Shown here: in pieces, positions 1 through 8,619 of the stretch
How positions within the stretch are numbered: position 1 is the stretch's first letter
Layout of the letters: each line of letters starts with the position of its first letter
NCBI GenBank assembly: GCA_017462755.1
Contig: JAFTQM010000089.1
Span: 1 to 34,975 of the forward strand
DNA: 34,975 bases
Direction of reading: 5' to 3'
DNA from: Lachnospiraceae bacterium
GTDB lineage: Bacteria; Bacillota; Clostridia; Lachnospirales; Lachnospiraceae
Notes under the pieces: generated by a model
Database searches by the model: none
What the model saw: the letters and a program-made list of their open reading frames with translations, nothing else
What the model was told of the DNA's origin: nothing
Position numbers and translations under genes: made by a program

Positions 1-197
1 GGATCTGTTGTATTACCAAATGCATGGCAGAGTAGCCAAGTCCGGCAGGGATAAACGCTGAAGGCATCTAAGCGTGAAGCCCCCCTCAAGATGAGATATC
101 CATGAGACCCCTTAGAGACCAGGAGGTAGATAGGACAGAGGTGGAAGTGCAGTAATGTACGTAGCTGACTGTTACTAATAGGTCGAGGGCTTGACCG
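1..197 (+). rRNA. 23S ribosomal RNA, 3' end (partial)
   Basis: The window opens inside the last domain of 23S rRNA. Recognisable conserved pieces are the segment around 45-80, the GTACGTAGCTGACTG stretch near 158-172 and the terminal GGTCGAGGGCTTGACC near 181-196. The 3' boundary is estimated from this conserved ending. Only about 47 bases separate it from tRNA-Asn, so no 5S gene follows here. Confidence 0.93.
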
Positions 198-244
198 AAA
201 GGTTTGTAAAAACTGGAATCTTTCAATGTAAGAAGTTTCAATAT

Positions 245-316
245 TCCTCGATAGCTCAATGGTAGAGCACACGGCTGTTAACCGTGGTGTTGCAGGTTCG
301 AGCCCCGCTCGGGGAG
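245..316 (+). tRNA. tRNA-Asn (GTT)
   Basis: A 72-base cloverleaf. The acceptor arms TCCTCGA (245-251) and TCGGGGA (309-315) pair with one G-T wobble, the anticodon loop reads CTGTTAA with anticodon GTT, and the T arm carries GGTTCGAGCC. The discriminator base is G316. CCA is not encoded. It lies just downstream of the 23S gene and is probably cotranscribed with it. Confidence 0.95.
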
Positions 317-361
317 TTTTTTGTTTTAAAAGAAAAGAGTTTTGCATACAATATAATATAA

Positions 362-432
362 GGCGACTTAGCCAAGTGGTAAGGCGTGGGTCTGCAACAC
401 CCTGATCGTCGGTTCAAATCCGTAAGTCGCCT
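362..432 (+). tRNA. tRNA-Cys (GCA)
   Basis: A 71-base cloverleaf. The acceptor arms GGCGACT (362-368) and AGTCGCC (425-431) pair perfectly, the anticodon is GCA in the loop GTCTGCAAC, and the T loop is GGTTCAAATCC. The discriminator is T432, as is usual for tRNA-Cys. CCA is not encoded. It is the last gene before the terminator of the rRNA-tRNA operon. Confidence 0.95.
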
Positions 433-438
433 CTGTTT

Positions 439-473
439 AAAACCTTGAAGATATTCAAGGTTTTATTTTTTTT
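439..473 (+). terminator. Intrinsic terminator of the rRNA/tRNA operon
   Basis: A perfect 11-bp stem (AAAACCTTGAA, loop GATA, TTCAAGGTTTT) is followed by a long T run up to 473. It ends the rRNA-tRNA transcription unit. Confidence 0.93.
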
Positions 474-486
474 CATGCGTTCCTTA

Positions 487-515
487 TTGTCATTGGAAGT
501 AAAATCATATAAAAT
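487..515 (+). promoter_or_regulatory. Probable promoter for the zinc-ribbon gene
   Basis: TTGTCA (487-492) and TAAAAT (510-515) are 17 bases apart. Between this and the gene at 593 the leader holds a perfect 6-bp hairpin, CAGACC (534-539) with GGTCTG (547-552). Its role is unknown. Confidence 0.6.
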
Positions 516-592
516 AAGTTTATAAAGCGACGGCAGACCGTTTGGAGGTCTGGGTTAAATTAAAAAAGCAATATAATGAAGGAGGATGAAGC

Positions 593-1111
593 ATGATAGA
601 ATTAAATGAGGAAGTGTTACAGAAGGTAGCGGAGCTGGAGCAGGAGAGTGCGGAGTTAAAAGAGGGCATTCCGGCAATGTATACGAATATCGGACAGTTG
701 TATTATGAAAAGCCGGAGGGTTACGAAAGTAATCTGGCAGCGATTGTCGAGCAGTTGGACGGTATTAAGGAAAAAGTACGTCGGAATTATACCGCTTGTC
801 TGGAATTGAAGGGACTTTGTCTGTGTGAAAATTGTAATAATGAGGTGGAAATTGGCGCGACCTTCTGTGGAGAATGCGGTAGCCGCATTAAGGTAGCTGA
901 GGAGCCGGATGGAGATAGTAAAATCTGCGCTCGTTGCGGAAGCAAGAACGGAAAGGATAAAAAATATTGTACCAACTGCGGACAGAAGCTGGAGGAAACG
1001 GAAGCGGTTCAGGCGGAAGCAGAGCCGGAGTTGACCAAAACCTGTCCAAGCTGCGGCACCAGCCTGCCGACAGAGGCAGTATTTTGTGCAGAATGCGGCA
1101 TGCATCTGTAG
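593..1111 (+). CDS. Zinc-ribbon domain protein
   Basis: A 172-residue protein with no signal peptide or membrane segment. The N-terminal 70 residues are charged and probably helical. Three CxxC...CxxC zinc ribbons follow: near residues 77-99 (CENC, CGEC), 111-131 (CARC, CTNC) and 151-171 (CPSC, CAEC). Such ribbons bind zinc and usually mediate protein or nucleic-acid contacts; no catalytic domain is visible. The start has a strong AAGGAGG-type site about 6 bases upstream. The next gene begins 9 bases after its stop, so the two are probably cotranscribed. The specific function is not known. Confidence 0.85.
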   Translation: MIELNEEVLQKVAELEQESAELKEGIPAMYTNIGQLYYEKPEGYESNLAAIVEQLDGIKEKVRRNYTACLELKGLCLCENCNNEVEIGATFCGECGSRIKVAEEPDGDSKICARCGSKNGKDKKYCTNCGQKLEETEAVQAEAEPELTKTCPSCGTSLPTEAVFCAECGMHL

Positions 1112-1120
1112 GAATGAAAG

Positions 1121-1720
1121 ATGAATCTGATATTAAGAAGTAAAATGATTCGTGCAGTGGAGCAGGTACTTCATGCGCCGGGAAATTATCAGGGCGGAAT
1201 TTTGGAGATGGCAGTCGTATTTGACATGGCATTACCGACAGAGCAGCTGCAAACCATTGGGGCAGACCTTGCAAAGCAGCTAAAAAGCCATAGCGAGGTG
1301 TTTCGAAATGTGCGACTGAATGCGATATGCTGGAGCAATGATGAGCGGCCGGGCAGTGAGCTGCTTGCGTTACCGGTCATGATGATGGGACGTTTTCCGA
1401 CAGATGAAGCGGAGCTCAAATTGCAGTCGGACGAAAAGCCGGAAACGGAAAAACCGGAAGCGGCAGAAGCACAGGGGATTATTTCGAAGCAAGGGCGAAG
1501 TAAAAAGCTTGCGAATCTGTTGGATTACCTTAAGCGGTTTCAGGCGAGGTCAAAGCTGATTTTTCTGATTACGAACGGTGACTTTATAATAGAAGAAACA
1601 GCAGTGAAGGAAGCGATGAAGCCGTTTTTGGAGAAAAAGCTGATTGTATTATCAACCAAAGCATATGCCGGAGAGTTCGTTTTTCGGTATTTGCTGGAAT
1701 ACAAAGAGGAATTTGGCTGA
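1121..1720 (+). CDS. Hypothetical protein, possibly vWA-like fold
   Basis: A 199-residue cytoplasmic protein that I do not recognise. The N-terminal part has a hydrophobic strand (EMAVVFDMA, about residues 30-38). A Glu/Lys-rich linker lies near 105-120. The C-terminal part shows alternating strands and helices (KLIFLITNGDF near 146-156, KLIVLST near 173-179). This pattern would fit a von Willebrand A-type Rossmann fold, but a complete metal-binding motif is not evident, so this is only a suggestion. It follows the zinc-ribbon gene by 9 bases with a weak ribosome-binding site, which suggests translational coupling and a shared role. Confidence 0.7.
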   Translation: MNLILRSKMIRAVEQVLHAPGNYQGGILEMAVVFDMALPTEQLQTIGADLAKQLKSHSEVFRNVRLNAICWSNDERPGSELLALPVMMMGRFPTDEAELKLQSDEKPETEKPEAAEAQGIISKQGRSKKLANLLDYLKRFQARSKLIFLITNGDFIIEETAVKEAMKPFLEKKLIVLSTKAYAGEFVFRYLLEYKEEFG

Positions 1721-1811
1721 AAAATTGTGGATTATTTTACATTCTAATAAATGTGCAATTTTTAATTGGAAATTATGAAAGATTAGGGTGTGAAAAAAAC
1801 GAAAATAGTTG

Positions 1812-1840
1812 TTGACATTGCACAAAGAATCGTTTATTAT
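1812..1840 (+). promoter_or_regulatory. Strong sigma-A promoter of the LamG-type surface protein gene
   Basis: A consensus TTGACA (1812-1817) and TATTAT (1835-1840) are separated by 17 bases. The predicted start of transcription is near 1847, giving a leader of about 60 bases before the ATG at 1909. The strength fits the codon choice of the gene, which looks like that of a highly expressed gene. Confidence 0.82.
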
Positions 1841-1908
1841 GAAAGTATAAGTTAACGAAAATCTAAAATGTTTTAGAATTTCGTATATTGAAAAAATGGA
1901 GGATAATT

Positions 1909-4900
1909 ATGAAAAGAAAGGTTTTCGCAACATTATGTGCAGCTGCTATGATGCTTAGCGTAGTAACCCCGATGGGTTCTGTCGTTGCTAAGGCTGCACC
2001 TGCACCAATCGCTTCTTATGATTTTGAAGCTGGTTTTGGTGACATGACTGCTGCAGCAAACGGCGAGACAGCAGCACCTACCGTTGTTACCGATGAGGTA
2101 AAGGGTAGTGTTGTACAGTTAGAGTTTGGTGCAAACGCAGCAGAGAGTTACACCTCATTCGCAAATCCATATGCAGGTAAGGAATTAACCGGTGCTACAA
2201 TGATGGCATGGGTAAAGGTTCCGTCTACCGCAGCATTTTGGGAGTATGACAACTTGATTGGTTTTACCGATGGTACTGCAAGATGGACTCTTGAGACAAT
2301 GCCATATGTGTGCTGGAATGCAGGCGCAGAGGACAACTGGATTGACCTTAAGGCTGCTGCAGCATTTACCGGAAAGTTAGATACTTGGCAGCATTATGCA
2401 GTAACCGTAAATGCAGACGGTGCTACCATTTATGTAAACGGTGCACAGGTTGAGGCTACACCGGCTAACGGCGCAGGCTACAATGCAGCTTCCATGCTGA
2501 CCTTCCTGTCCGCTGAGACAACTCAGGCATATCTTGGTTTTGGTTCCTTCTGGGGCAGCCAGGGTTCCTGGATGGACGATGTAATGTTCTATGATACTGT
2601 ATTAACTGCAGATGAGATCAAGGAAGTAGCTAACGTAGACGCAGTTCTTGCTGCTGACGCTGCTGCAAATGCACCGGTAGCTCCGGCTGTAGAGGCACTT
2701 GCTTCCTATGATTTCGAGGATGGCTTTGGTGACATGACCGCAGCTTCTAACGGTGGTACCGTAGCTCCTTCTATCGTTACTGACGAGGCAAAGGGCAACG
2801 TTGTAAAGTTAGAGTTCGGTGCAAATGCAGCAGAGAGCTATACCTCTTTTGCAAACCCATATGCAGGCAAGGAGCTTACCGCTGCTACAATGATGGCATG
2901 GGTAAAGATTCCGGAAGGCACTGCAAACTATGAGTGGGACAACCTGATTGGTTTTACCAACGGTACTGCAAGACTGACTCTGCAGACCAGACCATATGTA
3001 TGCTGGAATGCAGGCGCAGATGAGAACTGGATTGATGCTAAGGCTGCTTTAGTATTTGGTAAGGTACCGGGCACATGGCAGCACTATGCAGTAACCGTTA
3101 GCGCTGATGGCGTAGTTATTTTCGTAAACGGTGAGCAGGTAGAGATTACTGAGACTGCAAACGGAACAGGCTATGATGCAGCTTCTATGCTTGCATTCCT
3201 TTCCGGTGCTGATGTACAGGCATACCTTGGAAATGGTTCCTTCTGGGGTACTCAGGCTGGCTTAATGGATGATGTAGCTTTCTATGATGTAGCATTAACT
3301 ACAGATGAGATTAAGGCTATTGCAAATGTAGATGCAGTTCTGGCTACCAACCCAGAGGTTACTGTAAAGGTAGACTTAAATACTGTAACTGCAGCAGTTC
3401 CGGAGGATTATGCACATTACTACAGCTTTGATGGTAACTTAACAGATGCAGTTACCGGACAGAGCGGTAATCCGGTAGGTTACTACTACAATCTTGAGGC
3501 AGAGTATGGCCCGGATGCTTCTTATGAAGAGGGTATGAATGGTCAGGCAGTAGCATTCTATGGCTTCGGCGATGGTGTTAAGCTTCCTACTGTTCCAACC
3601 GGAAGCCAGTATACAATCTCTGTTGACTGGTACTTAAAGGGTGTATCCCAGTACGGTACAGGTATCTTCATGACCAACCTGTATGAGGATGGTACCTTAA
3701 AGGGTAGCGATGAAGATGGTCAGTGGATTAGTATTGCACCACTTGGCTGGCAGGCAGATATCGTAAGTGGTCCGATGGTATGGTCCAGAAACGTACCGGG
3801 CGGTGCAGCTTGGAATGATCTTACTTTGGCTGAGAACGGTAGCCTTGCATTAGAGAAGTGGTTAAATCTGACTGTAGTAGCAGATGGAGCAACTGCAACT
3901 ATTTATGTAGATGGTTCTCCTATCGTTACCGGTCCGATTGCAGACATTATTGATGAGACTACTGCTATGTACCTTGGTGTAAACGCTTGGGATGCAGTAT
4001 TCAATGGTTACATGGATAACCTTTACATTTACAACCGTACTTTATCTGCTGATGAAGTAGCAGGTCTTGCAAAGGCTTCCTTAACTCCGGATCCAATTGA
4101 TATGGATAAGATTGAGGCAAAGGTAGCAGATGGTTACTCCGCATACTATAGCTTCGATGGTAACTTAACTGACGAAGTAAGCGGACAGAGCGGTGCTCCG
4201 GTAGGTTACTACTACAACCTTGAGCCAGAGTACGGTCCAGACGCTTCTTATGAGGATGGTATCGCAGGTAAGGCAGTAGCATTCTATGGCTTTGGCGATG
4301 GTGTGAAGCTTCCTACCGTTCCAAAGAGCAACACTTATACCATTTCTGTTGATTGGTACTTAAAGGGGGTATCCCAGTATGGTACAGGTATCTTCATGAC
4401 CAACCTGTATGAGGATGGTACCTTAAAGGGTAGCGATGAGGATGGTCAGTGGATCAGCATTGCACCACTTGGCTGGCAGACAGATATCGTAAGCGGTCCG
4501 ATGGTATGGTCCAGAAACGTACCGGGCGGCGCAGCTTGGAACGATTTATTCTTAGCTGAGAACAACAGCATTGCATTAGATAAGTGGTTCAACTTAACAA
4601 TTGTAGCAGAGGACGCTACCGCTACTATCTACATTGATGGTCTTGCAGTAATGAGCGGTCCTATCGCAGCTATCATTGATGAGACTACCGCTATGTACCT
4701 TGGCGTAAATGCTTGGGATGCAGTATTCAACGGTTACATGGATAACCTTTACATCTATGACCGCGCTCTGGATGCAAAGGAAGTAGCAGCTCTTGCAAAG
4801 GCTTCCTTAACTCCTGTAGAGACTCCTGCAGAGCCAACCACAGCTCCGGAAGCAACCAAGGCTCCAGAGGCAACTAAGGCTCCGGAAGCAACTAAGGCTC

Positions 4901-5064
4901 CAGAGGCAACCAAGGCTCCGGAGACTACGGAAGCTCCTGCAAGCACAGACGGTGAGAAGGAGTCCAGCAACACCGGTCTTATCGTAGGTATCGTAGTAGC
5001 AGTTGTAGTTGTAGCAGGTGCAGCAGTAGCTGTAGTTGCTAAGAAGAAAAAGGCATCCAAGTAA
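1909..5064 (+). CDS. Secreted membrane-anchored LamG-type (concanavalin-like) repeat protein
   Basis: A 1051-residue protein starting at ATG 1909, six bases after GGAGG; the upstream TTG at 1888 lies before that site and is rejected. It has a Sec signal peptide (MKRKVFATL..., cleavage near AKA-APAP), then four LamG/concanavalin A-like jelly-roll domains in an A-A-B-B order: A copies near residues 34-247 and 263-480, B copies near 499-727 and 739-967. Each ends with a strand containing MDDV or MDNLYIY, typical of the fold. A threonine/proline-rich stalk of EATKAP repeats (978-1003) and one membrane helix with a lysine-rich tail (about 1022-1051) follow. No LPxTG motif is present, so anchoring is by the helix. 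Such domains bind carbohydrates or proteins; no catalytic domain is visible. Inference: an abundant surface binding protein. Confidence 0.85.
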   Translation: MKRKVFATLCAAAMMLSVVTPMGSVVAKAAPAPIASYDFEAGFGDMTAAANGETAAPTVVTDEVKGSVVQLEFGANAAESYTSFANPYAGKELTGATMMAWVKVPSTAAFWEYDNLIGFTDGTARWTLETMPYVCWNAGAEDNWIDLKAAAAFTGKLDTWQHYAVTVNADGATIYVNGAQVEATPANGAGYNAASMLTFLSAETTQAYLGFGSFWGSQGSWMDDVMFYDTVLTADEIKEVANVDAVLAADAAANAPVAPAVEALASYDFEDGFGDMTAASNGGTVAPSIVTDEAKGNVVKLEFGANAAESYTSFANPYAGKELTAATMMAWVKIPEGTANYEWDNLIGFTNGTARLTLQTRPYVCWNAGADENWIDAKAALVFGKVPGTWQHYAVTVSADGVVIFVNGEQVEITETANGTGYDAASMLAFLSGADVQAYLGNGSFWGTQAGLMDDVAFYDVALTTDEIKAIANVDAVLATNPEVTVKVDLNTVTAAVPEDYAHYYSFDGNLTDAVTGQSGNPVGYYYNLEAEYGPDASYEEGMNGQAVAFYGFGDGVKLPTVPTGSQYTISVDWYLKGVSQYGTGIFMTNLYEDGTLKGSDEDGQWISIAPLGWQADIVSGPMVWSRNVPGGAAWNDLTLAENGSLALEKWLNLTVVADGATATIYVDGSPIVTGPIADIIDETTAMYLGVNAWDAVFNGYMDNLYIYNRTLSADEVAGLAKASLTPDPIDMDKIEAKVADGYSAYYSFDGNLTDEVSGQSGAPVGYYYNLEPEYGPDASYEDGIAGKAVAFYGFGDGVKLPTVPKSNTYTISVDWYLKGVSQYGTGIFMTNLYEDGTLKGSDEDGQWISIAPLGWQTDIVSGPMVWSRNVPGGAAWNDLFLAENNSIALDKWFNLTIVAEDATATIYIDGLAVMSGPIAAIIDETTAMYLGVNAWDAVFNGYMDNLYIYDRALDAKEVAALAKASLTPVETPAEPTTAPEATKAPEATKAPEATKAPEATKAPETTEAPASTDGEKESSNTGLIVGIVVAVVVVAGAAVAVVAKKKKASK
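2011..4810 (+). repeat. Two tandem domain duplications (A-A and B-B) within the surface protein gene
   Basis: The DNA of the A copies (about 2011-2650 and 2698-3350) and of the B copies (about 3405-4090 and 4126-4810) is clearly similar at nucleotide level, with long identical stretches, for instance around the segment encoding GVSQYGTGIFMTNLYEDG in both B copies. The two duplications look separate and fairly recent or homogenised. Confidence 0.8.
4843..4914 (+). repeat. 18-base tandem repeats encoding the EATKAP stalk
   Basis: Four 18-base units (4843-4860, 4861-4878, 4879-4896, 4897-4914) alternate between the forms GCTCCGGAAGCAAC and GCTCCAGAGGCAAC, followed by a diverged fifth. They encode a repeated A-P-E-A-T-K stalk. 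Copy number could vary between strains. Confidence 0.88.
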
Positions 5065-5120
5065 TTTGGAAGTCGAAGGATAAGCTAGTTAGAATAATTT
5101 CATAACATAACCTAATCCAC

Positions 5121-5155
5121 GAAAAGGCTGTTCCCGAGAGGGAGCAGCCTTTTTG
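5121..5155 (+). terminator. Intrinsic terminator after the surface protein gene
   Basis: GGCTGTTCCC and GGGAGCAGCC form a 10-bp stem with one wobble around a GAGA loop, flanked by AAAA and TTTTT. The rest of the gap up to 5285 shows only A/T-rich sequence. Confidence 0.9.
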
Positions 5156-5285
5156 TAAACCTTTTGTTTGCAAATTTATCTTTTGTAAAATGATTATGCA
5201 AATATACTGCTCGAAAAGAGTATGCATATGTGTGCATTTTCACAAAAAAAACGCATTTTTTAGAGGTAAAGTTGTCAGAAATGAT

Positions 5286-5344
5286 TAGACATCAGTTCGT
5301 ATTTGTGATAACATAGAGGAAACAAAGACTTTAGAACGCTAAAG
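5286..5344 (+). promoter_or_regulatory. Probable promoter and leader hairpin of the efflux operon
   Basis: TAGACA (5286-5291) and TAACAT (5309-5314) are 17 bases apart. Just after the predicted transcript start lies a perfect hairpin, CTTTAG-AACG-CTAAAG (5329-5344). A regulator could act here, but no regulator gene is adjacent. Confidence 0.5.
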
Positions 5345-5396
5345 TAAAATAAGAGAGTAGTCAGATAGGCAATCGAGAGATATAAGGAGGTTTGTC

Positions 5397-6482
5397 GTGA
5401 AAAAGAGGAGAATACCAAGAGGATTATTATCCGTCATGCTGGTACAGAGTATGCTGTTTGGCGGATGTAGTCTGCTTCCGGAGGAAAAGGAGGTAACGAA
5501 GGTCGTTACCGTACAGCCGGAAACGATAGATAAATATGAGCTGGCGCAGGTCACAAGGACGGATATAGCTTTGACCAAGACCGTACATTGTTCATACTCT
5601 CAGTTAAAGGAGGAGAACTTAAGCTTTTCGACGGAAGGAAGAAGAGTAAAATATGTCTATGTAAGCGCCGGTGATATGGTAAAAACAGGAGACATTCTGG
5701 CAAAGCTGGATGTAGAGGATTTGGAAGAGGACATTGCAGATTTGCAGTATTCCATTGAGCGGAATGAGATGCTGTTGCGTCATGTAGAAGAGCAAAAGGC
5801 ATTTGAGATGGAAAAAGCAGACGAGGAGTACCGCGCCGGAAGATTGGATGCGGCATCCTATGAAGCAAAACAGATGCAGATTGAGAATTCATACAAGGAT
5901 TCCATTCGTAATTACGAGGATACACTTTATATTGCCGGGCTGCGTTTAGAACGTTATCAGACCGAGCTTTCCGGAAGTATACTGTATGCAGGAATGGACG
6001 GTACGGTATCGTATATCCGAGGTGAGCTGGAGGGAGGAAAGATTGCCGCCGGAACAACGGCGATTACCCTGATTGACAGCTCAAAATGCGCGTTCCGTAC
6101 GACCAATATGGAAGATGCAGGTTACTTTACCGCGGGTCAGAAGGTATCCATGTACAATTCCAACGGAACCGAATATAAGACGACGGTAATGTCTGCGGAA
6201 GAAGCGCCGGATACAGAGCATTTGTATTTTGCGTTGGACGAATTGGATTTGGAGCTGGCAGTGGGAACCAGAGCAACGATTACCCTGATGTTAGAGGAAC
6301 GGCAGGATACCTTAGCCCTGACCAAAAACGCAGTTTTGCATGCAGGAGAGCAATATTATGTATATGTGGAAAATGAAAGCGGATTAAAGACCGTAAAATA
6401 CATTACTGTTGGCCTGATTGGAGACAGCATGTATGAGATTTTGGACGGCTTAGAAGAGGGCGACATTGTCATCAAGAGATAG
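5397..6482 (+). CDS. HlyD/MacA-like efflux adaptor lipoprotein (adaptor 1)
   Basis: A 361-residue protein starting at GTG 5397, six bases after AAGGAGG. A lipoprotein signal ends in the lipobox LFGGC with Cys24 as the lipidation site. The domain order is that of a membrane fusion protein: a first lipoyl-like half (VSAGDMVKTGDILAKLD), an alpha-helical hairpin (about residues 105-185, rich in E, Q and K), the second lipoyl half (GMDGTVSYIRGELEGGKIAAGT), then a beta-barrel and a C-terminal domain ending in LEGLEEGDIVIKR-type sequence. It is the first gene of an operon with two further adaptors, a permease and two ATPases. Inference: an extracellular accessory part of a MacB-type exporter; the substrate is unknown. 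Confidence 0.85.
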   Translation: MKKRRIPRGLLSVMLVQSMLFGGCSLLPEEKEVTKVVTVQPETIDKYELAQVTRTDIALTKTVHCSYSQLKEENLSFSTEGRRVKYVYVSAGDMVKTGDILAKLDVEDLEEDIADLQYSIERNEMLLRHVEEQKAFEMEKADEEYRAGRLDAASYEAKQMQIENSYKDSIRNYEDTLYIAGLRLERYQTELSGSILYAGMDGTVSYIRGELEGGKIAAGTTAITLIDSSKCAFRTTNMEDAGYFTAGQKVSMYNSNGTEYKTTVMSAEEAPDTEHLYFALDELDLELAVGTRATITLMLEERQDTLALTKNAVLHAGEQYYVYVENESGLKTVKYITVGLIGDSMYEILDGLEEGDIVIKR

Positions 6483-6497
6483 GAGTGAAGGGAAACT

Positions 6498-7550
6498 ATG
6501 TTAAAAAATAAAAAATTATATCGTTTGCTGACGCTTTTGACATTGCCGTTTTTGGTATGTGGCTGTGGGAAAAAGCAGGCAGAACCGGTAGAAGTGCCGG
6601 AGCTTTTAGAGCCGGTGGATATGGCGATTGACATGACCTATGCGGAGCGAAGAGATGTATATCAGGTGACGACCTGGGAAAGCTCTGTGCTTCCGTATAT
6701 GGAAGAGCTTTCGTTTGCAGCAACCGGAATTATCAAGGAAATCAAAGTAACGATTGGCGAAGAGGTACACGCCGGAGATGTATTGGCAGAGCTTGAAAAT
6801 ACAGGAAGCGGAAGCTATGCCTCGTTGCAGGAGCAACTGCAGCGGATGCAGGAGAGCAATGAAGAAGCCAATCATATGGCAGAGGTCAATATTGAGATTG
6901 CCCAATTGTCCGGACAGAACACGGAATGGCAGGAGCTTATGTTAAAGCAGCAGAAGGAGCTGCAGCAATTAGAGGAAGAGCATTTGCTGGCAGACATTGC
7001 AAGGGCAGAGCAGGAGGAGCAGAGCTTTCAAATTGTAGCGCCATTTGATGGTGTGGTTGCAGCAGTAACCTTTTTGGAAGACGGTGCCGCCATTTCCGAA
7101 GGTACACCGGTGTTAGCGTTGGCAGTGAAGGATGAGAGGAGATATCTGACCTGTGATTTCATCAGCGAAGTGACTGCAGAGGCAAGCAGTCGTCTGTATG
7201 CAGTCGTTGGCGGAAAAGAATATGATGTGACTTACCTTCCGTATGACAAAGACGAGCTGGCGATGATGAGTGCGCAGGGAATAACGCCGGTGGCGAGATA
7301 TCAGCTGGTAGAAGGAGCCGAAGCGTCGGTTGGCGAGTATGCGATTGTCTGCCGCGTGAGTGAATTGCGGGAAAATGTAATCAGTGTACCGTTTCATGCG
7401 ATTTATTCCGAAGGCGGTCAGAAATATGTATATGTCATTGAGGGTGAGAGCCGGATTAAAACACCTATTGTAACAGGAGTATATGGAGCGATGTATGTAG
7501 AGATTCTGGAAGGACTGGAGGAAGGAGCGTGTGTATATGTCAAGAATTAA
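6498..7550 (+). CDS. HlyD/MacA-like efflux adaptor lipoprotein (adaptor 2)
   Basis: A 350-residue lipoprotein with lipobox LVCGC (Cys23). It shows the lipoyl halves (TIGEEVHAGDVLAELE and IVAPFDGVVAAVTFLEDGAAI) around a Gln/Glu-rich helical hairpin (about residues 105-175), then a barrel domain and the C-terminal KYVYVIEGESRI...EGLEEGACVYVKN. It begins 15 bases after adaptor 1 and its end overlaps the start region of adaptor 3, which suggests translational coupling. It is related to its neighbours in layout but diverged in sequence, so the three may form a mixed assembly. The substrate is unknown. Confidence 0.85.
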   Translation: MLKNKKLYRLLTLLTLPFLVCGCGKKQAEPVEVPELLEPVDMAIDMTYAERRDVYQVTTWESSVLPYMEELSFAATGIIKEIKVTIGEEVHAGDVLAELENTGSGSYASLQEQLQRMQESNEEANHMAEVNIEIAQLSGQNTEWQELMLKQQKELQQLEEEHLLADIARAEQEEQSFQIVAPFDGVVAAVTFLEDGAAISEGTPVLALAVKDERRYLTCDFISEVTAEASSRLYAVVGGKEYDVTYLPYDKDELAMMSAQGITPVARYQLVEGAEASVGEYAIVCRVSELRENVISVPFHAIYSEGGQKYVYVIEGESRIKTPIVTGVYGAMYVEILEGLEEGACVYVKN

Positions 7551-8595
7551 AACAATCGTAAAAGGCATGGGTACACTTGCTTTGGCGTTGGTGGTATCGG
7601 TTTCCGGTTCGACAGGTGCGTTGGCAATCGCAGACGATACTGCATATACGACGGCAACCGTTACGCGCGGAACATTACTGACGCAGGCGCAGGCAAAGGC
7701 ATCGGTGTATTATCCGGAGCACACGACGGTAAAGTTTTCTTCTGATTATGGCTCTGCCACCTTCGTAAAATTTACCGTGGCAGGCGGAGAATATGTAGAA
7801 GCCGGACAGGTAATTGCAGAGGTTCATGTGGAGGTAGACGATATTGCATATGAGGAGCTGAAGCTGCGGCTGGAGCGAGCAGAGGAGGATTATCAGGAAT
7901 TTTTGACGCAGATGGAGACCACGCTGCAGGCGGCAGAGGATAAAGTAGCAGCGGCAACGGGAAATGAGAAACGTATTGCAGAGCTGGAGTTGGAGAAAAA
8001 GCAGAAGGAATACGAAGAACGAAAGCAATCCGTAGAATCCAATGTCAATTCTTTGATTTGGCAAAAAGAGGTCTATGAAACAGCAGAGCAGGTAACAGAG
8101 GTGGTAGCGCCGGTTTCCGGTGTAGTCGGATGGTTAAATCGGTATCGAAGCGGAGATATCCTCTACAATGGCAGTAGTCTGGGTGGAATCTACGATTCGG
8201 ATAAGATGCTTTTTACGATAACGGATATGACCGGTGTGCTGCGTTATGGTATGAAGGTCGTGCTAAAGGACAGTATGGGCGGCGAGCACAAGGGCACCAT
8301 AGTTTCCTGCAACTCGAATGCAGTTTCTTCGCAGCTTCGACAGGAAACGGCATACATCCAGATAGAAGACCCGAATCCGGCACTGGGCTATACCGCGGCA
8401 TACGAAACCATACGGATGGAGGGCGTGCTGCTGGTACCGGATAGTGCAAGAAATAAGGATACCAACGGCACATATGTATATGTGCTGGAAAACGGCAGAC
8501 CATCCAAGCAGTACATTGTGGAAGCGAAAACAGTAAACGGACAGTGCTATGTACTGAATGGTTTGACAGAGGGAATGCAGGTCATTATCAATTAG
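7537..8595 (+). CDS. HlyD/MacA-like efflux adaptor (adaptor 3)
   Basis: A 352-residue protein. ATG 7537 is preferred over GTG 7531 because AAGGAG lies nine bases upstream of it and only three from the GTG. The Sec-type signal (about residues 1-33, ending STGALAIADD) lacks a lipobox cysteine, unlike the two previous adaptors. The lipoyl halves FTVAGGEYVEAGQVIAEV and VVAPVSGVVGWLNRYRSGD flank a long coiled-coil hairpin (about residues 103-185). The C terminus has TYVYVLENGRPSKQ and LNGLTEGMQVIIN. Its start overlaps the end of adaptor 2 by 14 bases. It probably bridges to the FtsX-type permease that follows. Confidence 0.83.
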   Translation: MSRIKTIVKGMGTLALALVVSVSGSTGALAIADDTAYTTATVTRGTLLTQAQAKASVYYPEHTTVKFSSDYGSATFVKFTVAGGEYVEAGQVIAEVHVEVDDIAYEELKLRLERAEEDYQEFLTQMETTLQAAEDKVAAATGNEKRIAELELEKKQKEYEERKQSVESNVNSLIWQKEVYETAEQVTEVVAPVSGVVGWLNRYRSGDILYNGSSLGGIYDSDKMLFTITDMTGVLRYGMKVVLKDSMGGEHKGTIVSCNSNAVSSQLRQETAYIQIEDPNPALGYTAAYETIRMEGVLLVPDSARNKDTNGTYVYVLENGRPSKQYIVEAKTVNGQCYVLNGLTEGMQVIIN

Positions 8596-8619
8596 GAATC
8601 GAAATAGGAGATTAATCAG

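Noticed and set aside
888-1274. Long minus-strand frame over the zinc-ribbon and following gene
   Set aside because: It is antisense to two well-supported genes, has no ribosome-binding site and no recognisable protein features; the same holds for other long antisense frames such as 10126-10734, 22109-23335 and 29134-29967.
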